Source: Spisula solida
Lineage: Eukaryota; Mollusca; Bivalvia; Venerida; Mactridae
Assembly: GCA_947247005.1 (NCBI GenBank)
Contig: OX365944.1
Coordinates: 5,468,501-5,532,500, forward strand
DNA length: 64,000 nt
Direction of reading: 5' to 3'
The notes beneath the pieces are model-generated. The model was not told the DNA's origin. It searched no databases and worked only from the letters and a program-made list of their open reading frames with translations. A program made the translations under genes and the position numbers. Positions 12,181-24,100 of this stretch are shown one piece after another (within the stretch, counting starts at the first letter, position 1; each line of letters opens with the position of its first letter).

Positions 12181-15100
12181 ATGTTGTCTACAAAAATGAA
12201 AATCTACAAATTTAATATGCTGTATTTCGGTGTTTTATTGTGCTTATGGTGTACCATTGTCGCAGAAGGTGAGTGATAAATACATGGAAGTAAAGTTCCT
12301 GACGTGTGTGACATCGCGTCAGCTTGGTTTAAACTCGGACTGGCTTTTCAGGGCTAGCTCTGGCTCAAATTTCTGTGGTGCCAATTTTTTAACCGTAATA
12401 GCGGCTGGGGGCCAGGGGGCCGTGAGGGCCCCCGGTGGGTCCAGGGCGAAGCCTTGGCTGGGGGACCAGGGGGCCAGAGGCCCCCGGAAGCTCCTGCTAT
12501 TTTGCTGTTTGAGAACAGTAAAATCCACTATGAGATATATCATTTCACCTTATATTCAGTCTTGAGAAACCCTGAATTGTTACTATTTTAATAGTATAAA
12601 ACTTTATCAATTTGACAAAGATGTATATATGTATGTTTGTTTTCTATGTGAAATTTTGTTGTTGTTCATTTGAATGATTCAATGAATGTAGACTTCTGTT
12701 TAAGTTATTATTTTTTCCTGTATCTCCATGTCTAAGAAACTTATAAAATTTATATGTATAATGAATGACAGAAACAAAATAGCATTTTAGAACTTTTTCA
12801 CGTTTATTCTCTATAGCACAACACAAAGTGACATTTCAAAAGTGGCATTAAAACATGCATCCTAAATGATTCACAGTCTACCAACAATACTTAAATTAGT
12901 ATAAACTATATGGGTACTAGTTCTATCTTGATGATGACACATTGTTTTTGCGAGGGGTCTTGGCACACAAGTTATATAAATTTTGTGAAGATATTTTTTA
13001 ACTCGAGACTAAAGTCTACATCCCTTGTGCGATATGCTGTAGCCAGTCAGCAAAGTTCTGTCTTTGATGCAGCTTCTGCTGCTGACCAACAAACTTGCTA
13101 AGTTCCAACACAAGTCCACATAAAGTGTGATCATGAACAATTGCAAATTGGTAGGTTTAAGTGGGAAACTTGTTTAGAAGCCTGGGGCAGATTTTGTTGG
13201 CATCCTGACATCTAGAAGACTTGACATCACAGCTGATCCACCATTTATCACAATACACTGTTGAATCTGAAACAAAATAAGACCAATACAAAATTTAACA
13301 GAAAATATAAAGATGTGTGTGTGAGCTATACAACCCTACTTAAAAACTGCATTGTCCGAAAATACGAATATCCGAAAATGCGGTCACTTCAGAATTGACA
13401 AATTTTCTTAAAAAGTTGACCGTCGAGATTTTCGAGGAATATAAGTCAAATTATGTTTTAAAACGTCAAGGCTATCCACACACAATGTTTATGGGTTAAT
13501 TTATCTGGTAAAACACCAAAACTAACGTTATTTTAGCTTAGAAAATGCACGAAAATGAAGTCACGTGATCCGCTGTTTTTTTCACGTCAATTTCTTCACA
13601 AATAAATACGATTCCCTGGATAAACTGGCGTAAAAAACTTTTTAAATGGTAATATAATAATTAATACTGAATAATTCAATGTTGAAAAATACGATCAATA
13701 ATTACCTGATTTATGGCTAGGATCATGCGTTTATCGCATTTCATATTTGTGACCCGTGACGGTCAATCGACAGTTTCTTTCATCAGTCAATCAGACCGCC
13801 TTTGATTACTGATTGGACAATCATCCGCTAATTATCTCACAAACTGTCATAAACACAGTCATGTAGTTTGTTTGTTTAACAAGCTGTTTATTGACCTAAT
13901 TTTATGACACGTGGACTGTGTCTACCAGTTTTCGTTCATTTAGCGTCGCCCGTAGCAGTTGATCGTAAAACCAGTCTAGAAAAAATCTCGAGCGTGCTAT
14001 TTTTAGTTACTGGATTTTCCAATATTTGTAAAGTCATACTTTTCGATGGTTCGGGCCAATAGATTTTTTTCGGGCCAATTTTGATTTCTTCGGGCGATTG
14101 GCCCGCGACAGCGCGAGCCCTGCTTTTACAGATTCACAGACCGTGACAGTCGGGCTTTTGAGTTTGACAATTCAACTCCACTTTAAGTTGAAAACTATGT
14201 GCTTTTTCATTCAAATATATTCTTCTGACCAGTATGTCACTAAATCAAAATTATGTTGATGAAATGAAACACGGTTGAATTATTTTTATCTGTCGTAGGC
14301 GGTTGCCTGGGTAGTGGGTAGCTCTGTCGGTAGACCGCCACTCTAGTCATTAAGAGGTCTTCTTAAAATTTTATATAATTACTGGCAACACAACACATCA
14401 CGGGCAAATGACAACATCACATGGGTTTGAATGATGGAACTCCACATTTATACACCTTTCCCATAATTTAAGGCAATGGCTATTCTTACGGGCCCGTAAG
14501 TATAGCCTCTCAGGCTAAATGTCGGACGGGGAGGAGTGTAGTGAAGAAGCGTTAGACAGCTTTCTAGTAACTGTCATTTATTAAAGTAATTCCTCAGACT
14601 CTACACCAATGAAAACAGTGATACTATGCTATGTATTTTTTAACCAACCAAACTGTTAATAGTGATTAAGTGAACTCATAAAAATGTTAAGTTACCAATT
14701 TTCAAGGGCTTCTTTCAGCCATTCAGCCACCCTTTGACCTTTAACATCCGCTGGTTTTGGGCTACCTAAGGAATTCTGCATTTATTAGAGTCTCCCTCAT
14801 AACTCATAAATGTTTGTACTAGGGTTCAATTGTATGCTCATCATTTATTTATTTACTTGTAGAGTCCAATCAACAGTCAGCGGATAGAACTCCTATTATT
14901 GACAATGGAGGGTTGAATCCAAACTTAAAGGCCATTGACCCAGACGATCCAACAGAGTCAGATCTTCTTCCAAATTCTGCTTTAGACAAAAAGGTTCCTG
15001 AAAATACTCCACATGATACAAACATTCAAACTACCCTCCAATCAGGACCAGAGATTGTCAATGAAGTTAAAGGATCTGCTCTAGACAAACAAGTTCCTGA

Positions 15101-18100
15101 TAATACTCCACTTGCAGTTGATGCAAAATATCAAACTGCTCTTCAAACAGGACAACACATTGTCAGTGAAGTACCTGTAAAAGATTCTGCTCTAGACAAA
15201 GAAGTTTCTGAAGATACTCAACATGCAGTGGCTTCAAACTTCCAAACAGCTCTTCTTCCAGGTCCACAAATTGTTGATGAAGTTAAAGTTTCTGGTCTAG
15301 ACAAAAACCTTCCTGAGAATACTCCACTTGCAGTGGATTTAAATTCCCAAACTGCTCTTCAACCAGGGCCAGAGATTGTCAATGAAGCAAAAGATTCTTC
15401 TCTTAACGAAGAGGTTCCTGTAGATACCCAACTTGCAGTGACTTCAAAATTCCAAGCTGCTCTTATACCTGGTCCACAGATTGTCAATGAAGTGGAAGAT
15501 TCTGCTCCCCAACAAGTTTCTGATGATACTCAACTTGCTCAAAGTATCAATGATAATGTTGCTGATAATCTGAAAGAAACTAAAGTCGCTGAAGCAGAAC
15601 AAAGCAAAGAGACTTTGGAACCAGTTGATACATTAGAAGAGAACACAGTTGTTCTGACTGACCAGAAAGAAGAAGCTAATGAAGTCAAATCTGGTAATGA
15701 GACTGAAGAAATCAAAAAAGTTCCAAATGAGTTGAATTCAGAAGGAGACAATGGGCATGTAGACTTAGAAGAAAAGGGAAATGGTATGATGACAGGAAAT
15801 GAAGACTGGTCCAAAGTTGGAGAGGAAGAAAGTGTGAATGGAAATGAAGAAAATGTAGTTGATGATGGGCATGTAGACCTTAATGATGAAGAAAATAGTA
15901 TGGAAACTGGAAATGAGGCTTGGTTTAAAGAAGGTGGAAGTGATGAAGAGGATGATGAATTTGATGGTATGAGAAAAACTACCAATGCTTTAACCTCAGG
16001 TATAAAAGCATACAATATACCATTTGTGTCTCTTACAAATGTACTCATCATGATCTGCCCATGCAACTGGCATAATTTTTATATACTGATTAACTAATTC
16101 ATATTCAAATTTTGTGAAACAGAAACTTACCATTCTATATAAAACACATAAATCAGACTGTAGATTGCAATAAATAACTTAATAAGGTAATAAGATGGTG
16201 ATGTAGGTGTTAATGCATAGTTTACTTTTAGGTCAAAATTTTATTGTGATACCTTCAGTTTAACTAAAACCTCTATAAAAATATAAAAAGCTAAAGCTTG
16301 AGCTGAATTGCTTTCTTATATTTTGTTGAATATATAGCAAAACAGTGAATATAGACTTCAAAATTGTGTTCTTGTATTGAAGTGGACTTGTAGTGCGCCC
16401 AGTATAATAAGAAAGGCAGGAAAATTTGGTATATTCCACAAATGTGGATTAATCAGATGTGCATGATTTATCAGTGATGTTTTGAGTACAATACTGACTT
16501 TATCTGTTTATTTAAAAAAATAGTAATTTTTAAAACCAATTTTGCAACATTTGACCAAACCGATTCCTGTTTATAAATATCACATTATCCTGGGCGCACT
16601 ATAACTGCATTTTTGTTCTTTTGTTTGCTTAGGTACGCCAACTACACCAAGTAATTGGACTGATGGTGAGAATGACTGGGAGGCGGGAACAGAATTAGAC
16701 AATGATAATGAAAACAGTGATATTGAGAATTATTATGATAATGGTAATGACTATAATTATGAGAATAAAGATGACGACACAAATATTTGGGCCGATAGTA
16801 AAGATGATTATAAAGGTCAGTTACAGGAAAGTAATGATGATGATGAATATAATTATGATGAGGATAAAGATAACGATCAAGACATATATGATGACGATTA
16901 TGAAGAAGATGATGATGAAGATGTTAATTATGAAGATGATGATTATGATGAAGATGATGATGAAGATGTTGATTATAAAGATGATGATATTGATGAAGAT
17001 GATAATGAAGAATATGAAGACGAAAATGAAGAAAATGATGATTATAATGAAGACGGTTATGATGATGAATATGATTATGATGATGATGATAGTTCGTATG
17101 AAAAGGGAGAACAAGTGCCTGAGGGGAAAGATGGATTATGGGAAGCATTGGATAATGATCCATGGTGGAAAGGATCGGGTGATGACACTGACGTTAGTTT
17201 GACTTCCACTACTGAATCATGGGAAACTACCACTGACTATGGTAAGATACTTGTTTTGTGATTCTCTAGGGCAGGGCCTTCGCTGTCGGTCGCAAATGGT
17301 GCCATTTGCGCCATTATCAAAAATTCGGCGATAAAAAAATAAAATTGGCGAATTTCATGGCGAAAGCTAAATTCCTTACAAAATTTGACCTAATGTAAAA
17401 GATCCATTTCACTCCATGCTTATGTCGTAAAATTGTCGTAAAACGGTCTCTTCCGGTCAATTTGTAGATTGTAAACAATTAGCGAGGGTTACACAATTTG
17501 ACATGTTTATCTGTTTATTGCACCTCTGCAGTCTGTCGTGTGAAGCCAGGTTACCAAGGTGATTACGATTGAAGCGTGACATTGGGCGTGATCGTAACGC
17601 TGTTCCGCACATCCCGGACAGTGGAACACACGAACAAACCGGAACACTGTTCGGAACATGTTCTTTCTGTGCCCGCCCCGGAGGTGGTGCAGCCAGAACA
17701 GTCACGTGATTACAGCAAGAACAATGGCCGCTTGTGTCATAAAATAGAATATAATAAATTTATTTTCCAATTATGGACCATTGCGGGCAAACAGTCGCAC
17801 TTAAATATATCCACATGCATATTTCTTCCTCCAATATTACGGCTGCAACTACAATTTTGGTCATCTTTAGCATTTTACTTTCTGTTCCGTTTTGTTTGTA
17901 AGGTGTTTGGAGTAAAACATTCGGCACACTGTGCAGGACAGTTCTGTTTTGTTTGTAAGTTGTTCGGAGTAGAACATCCCGCACAGTGTGCGGAACAGAC
18001 GTTCCGAACATACCCATTGTTTGATCAGTGGGTCTCATTGGCAATTAATGTTAAGATTGCTTTATTGTTGAAATTTTAACACTTGTAAAATTGTTTCAAC

Positions 18101-21100
18101 GAGGAACTTGAAAGTTTGATAAGTCTAGTGATGAATGGAAGAAATAATTACAGTTAGTATGGGCCAGTCTGTCTTAATTGATCTATCAGACTATTTAATG
18201 AACTGAACTTTATTTCATGAACTTAGTAACTTGTAAATGTGATCTGGTTATCATTTGTATATATAACCTCTCGATTTGAAGTCAAGATTTCACTGAAGAT
18301 AAGAGAAACAAAAAGAATGCAATATTTTAGTGCTTTGCAATATTTTAGTGCTTAACCATAGTTTCACAGTTTCAAAACACACAGAAAACAGCAATTTATT
18401 ATTGTAATTTTTAATGCATATACATGAAGTCAAATATATATTAGAAATATTGAGAAAAGATTTGGCCCAAGTGGCGCTAAAGTGGCGACAACTTTTTCCA
18501 TTTGGTGAATGTAGTGGCGAAAGCTGAATAGTCTCCAGAGGAAGCCCTGCTAGGGCATATGTCACTGGCTGTATAAGAAGTTGGTATTTGGTGTATAATT
18601 TAGGACTTGTACTGTGAGTGGCCCTAATTGTGTTACATTGTAGCCCTTAGGCATATGTGATCTGATTTGTTACAGAAATATTATAGTTAGACAATTTTAA
18701 ACTGACTCTAATTTAAGATGAATAAGTCACTATCTTATGATCAGGCAGTTTCTTTTATTTTCGCATTAACAGAATCATTATCTGAAGTTCTTTTATGCTC
18801 GACTTTTCGAAGAAAAAAAAGTGGAGCTATTGTCGTGACAGGATCGTCTGCATCTGCATGTGCGTTGGTTAAGTTTATTGTCAGAATCATTTTCTCAAAG
18901 GCTATCAAAGGTATCTGTGACCTATATTTATGGAGTTATCTGCTCTTGTTTGGACTTAGTACATAGAAAAAGTGGCTTATTTTCCACATAAACTGAATGT
19001 TCTCAAACACTACCCAAGCTTTTAACTTGAAAGGCAATACACTTGTGGAATATGATGACCTTCATCTACTGACAAGAGGAAACAAATCAACCCAGCATTT
19101 TATGAGAGTTATTCCTCTTTTCTGACTTAGAATCTTTACACAAAAATGTCAATTACTCGAAAAGTATGGCATACCACAGGCTCTCTGCGATTTTTAGGGT
19201 CCAGCAAAAAATTATACCCTAATTTAGGTCCCCTGAACTTGTTCCGAGAACCTATGTGGCATACATGTGCAGTTTTAATAACTGCACATGTATGCCACAT
19301 AGGTTCTCGGAACAAGAATCGATGACCTGTTATAAAAGAAGGAAACAATGTTATTTATTCCCAAGCTTTTAGCTTACCTTAAGTCACCTTAGTTGGAAAA
19401 CATTTTATTTTGATTATTAATTAAATACTATATAGCCCTTAGGTCTCCACGATATTCATTGCCCTGAGGACTCAACGATAAAAACCCCTTGGTCGGTTGA
19501 TAGATATTGTTCATACTGTTACATATAATTGCTTGGATCTTATCTACAAAATATTTTCATTTTGTTAATGAATTAGATAACATTGTAGTGATGTCATGTT
19601 TAACCTGTCCAGAATACACATAAAGTAAATAACGGGTATAAATGTGAATAGGCGTTCAATAACCTGGCTAGGCTTGTACTTGTTTGTCAGAAATCATAAG
19701 GTCATACATTGCTCTATGCTCTCCTCTGACAGTTGTACATTGACATCTCTATGTTACAATGTTATCTGTAATCATACGTAGATCAGCTGTTGCACAAAGT
19801 ATTGATTTGTTGTTATTGTAAGGGATACTTTTGTAAGGGATACTTTTACGTATCAAATAATGACTCATAAAACATTGTACTTGAATAGTAAGAATATTAT
19901 GAACCTGATTCTAACCTTTAATCATGAATATATTGAAAGGTTCTTGCATTGAATATACAATAATACATGTATCAATTTCCACAGACAAATCGTGCAGTAT
20001 TCATAATTGGTAATTTTGATTTGTGTTTGTATGACACTTATAATTTTAATATTGACTAATTTAGATTCCATTAATAATCAATTATCTGTCCAAATGATTG
20101 ATCAATAATTGATCACTTTTCAAAGTAATCAGTAATCAAACCCATGAACTATTTTAAATTTAATTAATAATCAATTATCTGTCTAAATAATTGATTAATA
20201 ATTTATCACTTTTCAAAGTAATCAGTAATCAAACCCATGCCTGTCCATTTAACACATCAGCAATGTGAAAGTATAAATCATTGTTAGTAATATTTACTTT
20301 CTCATGGTTTCAGAATGCAATATATATATACATTTTTCTTAATGTTTACTTGCCACAATGGTTTCAACTTACAAACAACATGTATAACTTTTATCAAGTA
20401 ACACCATTTAAGTAACACTCAGTACAAATACTCTATACATGACGCTGCAGCCATCAGGTGTGATATTTTAATACGTTTATAGTAACTGTATGATAGCTAG
20501 TGTGCTGCCTGAAGATTAATTTGTCTCAGTTTGATTGTGTTTACCGATATCTTTACATCAATAACCATGTTAATTTGAATATATACGAGGGGCAATCCAG
20601 AATTGTGTCGATTTCTACAATACTATTTGTTGCAAAGTATAAAATAACACAGCTACAATAAACAATGTTTCCTTGATATTTTCGGAAAATTTAAAGTGAT
20701 TACGCAAATAAGTTGTCTTTAATGATGCTTGTCGATTAATTTTATACATTGTAGTTGGTGAATATCAGAGTTTGTAAATTTGATAATTTTGTGAGTTTGT
20801 TTTGAATCACTGGGAACCATGACAAAATTGTGTTCTATCATTTGTTGTATAATAATGCAGGCGCGCATGTCAATGAAATTCAGCATGCAAACACTAATAA
20901 CACTACAGAACAAACATGCAAAGTCACCCAAAAATCTAATATAAAATATGTATGAAAATTAGCTTCCAATTTATCACATAACCCCGGTCCAGCAGTGCCG
21001 TAAAGCCGTGCTGTAAATATCGTTCGGCACTCCTTGAGTGTGCAATAAATATTTAAATTAGCCTGACGCGATGAAAGCCAATCCATGCATTGATTGACCC

Positions 21101-24100
21101 ATGACGTCAGGATAATACCAACGTCGTCATGACGTCGCGTTCGTTGTCCCACTTAATTTTGGCTGAAACATATACAGCGTACATCATCATTTTGAACAAT
21201 AATGAGCGTTCTCTTAGGTTCTGTGATAAATAGAATCTTACATTCGTGCTCATTACATACGAGTTTTATTAAACTAGTCGACAAAAACAATATGACACGA
21301 GGCTTTTATTTTGTCCACTCGTTTAATAAAACTCGTATGTAATGAGCACTCATGCAAGATCCTCTATTTACGTTTTATCAAAACGAAAAAACCCTGTCCT
21401 CGGTCATGCGTTAGTGGGTTGCTATAGGAACAAAAATAAAGAACTTTCAAACATCTTACAAAAGTATACTTGTACATAAATATCAGTAACATGTTAATGT
21501 ATATCCTTACAAAGTTTCAGTTCGTGATTATGAACATGGCAAAAAATATAGCATCAGACTCAGTCTGGTTAATTCTGGATTGCCCCTCATACATAGACTG
21601 ATAGAGAAGTAATGCATGAATTATGTAGAATGTATGATGTATATATCAGCATATAATAATAATATAACATTAATTTATTGTAGATGATGAAGATTATAGT
21701 TATGATTGGGGCAAAGAAAGTGTTAAAGGTATGTGCTTATTTATCGGCAAAATATGAATATAATTATGCAATATATTAATGCAGCTTTAACCAATGAGGG
21801 ACATTAATGAGCATTTTGAATATCATTATACATTCTGTTTAAGTACTTGAGAATTTAGCCAACGAGGGAGTGACATTAGTGAGTTGTATCCGTTGAACAC
21901 TCTAGAACTATATTGGTCCTATTATACCGATTACTCTGCTTTTATCCATGTTTTGTTTGTTATTCATGGTAGTAAATTAGGCTGATATATATATGCAATC
22001 ATACTTACCTGATTAAGTAATAAGTTTGGCTACATGTTGTTTAAAAACAGTTCACTCTGCCCTATATTGTTTCAATGAGAAACAACATTACATTCTTGGA
22101 CTACCTTCATATGTCGAGTGCCATGCAATACCGCTTGGCCAGGGCTGTTTCTAGAACTGGTTTAACTTACCGGTAATTTCAGACATCTTAGAATACAATG
22201 AGATCTAAAAAGGATTTCATGTAGGAACACGAAATTGGTTTCCATGAAGAAATCATTGTGGCATGATCCGTTTGCTGGTATGCCAATTATGTTTATAAAT
22301 AGGTTTTATACTGTAAAATCATTTAATTTTGTTGGGACAAAATTTTGTGGTCTTGCGGAAAGAGACAATTTCGTGGGGATGTAAATCCGTGGATTTTGCA
22401 TTTTAGTGGAACAAAATAACAGTGTCAGTTATTCGTCGGGGATTTGATTTTCTGGTTGAACAAAATCCATGAAATTTAATCCCCCTGTGTATTAATGATT
22501 TTACAATGTCCCTGTTTGTCTGATAGGGAAGATTGCTGTGACATAATCCATTTTCATAAATATTATATGCACAATGCCTACCACTCGACTACTGGTTAAA
22601 TCAACTATAAAAGCCTGCCATTTACTAAATTGAATAACTTCTTGATGTGCAACTGTGCATATAAATGCCCATGTATGTAAACACTATCTCTCCTCTATCA
22701 GACAAATCTAATATAATTTGTTTGCATGTTGCCATCCAATTATTGAATGCATAAATTTGGTATTTACAGATGTGAATGCTGGCAGAAATATGATGGAGAG
22801 TCCTCATCACTTTGATAACAATGCTGGTGTATTTGCTGGCGCTAAAGGTAAGATTGTGTAGTGGTACGGTGTCTGCTTTGAGTGCATGTTAAGGTCTTCA
22901 GGTTCAATACCAGGCAGTGACATAACATTGTAACCTAAGTCATTAAAAATGGTACTGGTATATCTCCCTGGCTTAACACTAAACATATAGTTAGTTGCAG
23001 GTAATTGCTTGTTCATTATCTGCTGCATAGTCTCCATATGACTGAAATACTGTTGACCTGTGGGATTCAAAACAATATTAAAAAAGAACATTTTATTGAA
23101 TATTATGGGTTGAACAGAGGCCGAGTGGTTAGCGCTCTCAAATACCAATCCGGAGGTACCTCATTCGAAACTCGGCCGGGGCACTGGAAATTTCAGAAAT
23201 GTTTTCATTGTTTCCCACCCAACTAGAGGTGAACTGGTTGGAAACCCAGAGTTAGTCTCGCATGTTTCAGTGCTATACACTGAGCACGTTAAAAAACCAA
23301 GGAGTCTATTCAGAAAGAGCTTGGGCTGCAAAGCCGGAGGTCAATGGCCAATTACGCAGAGATAAAACCGAATGGCTACCCACTATGACTGTCTCAGTCG
23401 ATGCAAAAAATGAACATTAACCAAAGTCTCCTACTTAACGCTTGTCAGTAGATTTTTATATGGGAGATTAATTTTTGCTGGGACCTATTTTCAGCTGAGT
23501 ACATTTTTAGCTGAGTGTTTACTGTTTACACAGAATTTGCACATATGTTGTTTATATTTTAGTTGCAGGTGATAATTCTCCACTAGATGGTGCAGACAAA
23601 TCTCTGTATAGCTGGACATTGTTACTGAGTCTTTGTATTGTGTTTATATTTTAGTTGCAGATGATAACTCTCCACTAGACGGTGCCGATAGATCTCTGTA
23701 TAGCTGGACATTGTTACTGAGTCTTTGTATTGCGTTTATATTTTAGTTGCAGGTGATAACTCTCCACTAGACGGTGCCGATAGATCTCTGTATAGCTGGA
23801 CATTGTTACTGAGTCTTTGTATTGCGTTTATATTTTAGTTGCAGGTGATAACTCTCCACTAGACGGTGCCGATAGATCTCTGTATAGCTGGACATTGTTA
23901 CTGAGTCTTTGTATTGTGTTTATATTTTAGTTGCAGGTGATAACTCTCCACTAGACGGTGCCGATAGATCTCTGTATAGCTGGACATTGTTACTGAGTCT
24001 TTGTATTGCGTTTATATTTTAGTTGCAGGTGATAACTCTCCACTAGACGGTGCCGATAGATCTCTGTATAGCTGGACATTGTTACTGAGTCTTTGTATTG

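Noticed and set aside
12230..12565. 111-codon frame at the GC-rich block
   Set aside because: It overlaps the signal-peptide exon in another frame and runs through the repeat island. No family motif.
15539..16066. 175-codon antisense serine-rich frame
   Set aside because: Shadow of the Asp/Glu/Asn-rich + strand exon 14863-15999, which is supported by repeats and splicing phase.
16000..16097. Extension of the repeat exon to a stop at 16097
   Set aside because: A CAG|GTATAA donor at 15999 joins in phase to exon 16633. The extension breaks the acidic character and includes ordinary intron sequence.
16821..17114. Antisense poly-isoleucine frame
   Set aside because: Complement of the GAT/GAA-rich acidic coding tract. 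The + strand exon has proper borders and phase.
22807..23148. 113-codon antisense frame over exon 22770-22847 and SINE sequence
   Set aside because: It crosses a supported + strand splice donor and two SINEs. No motif.
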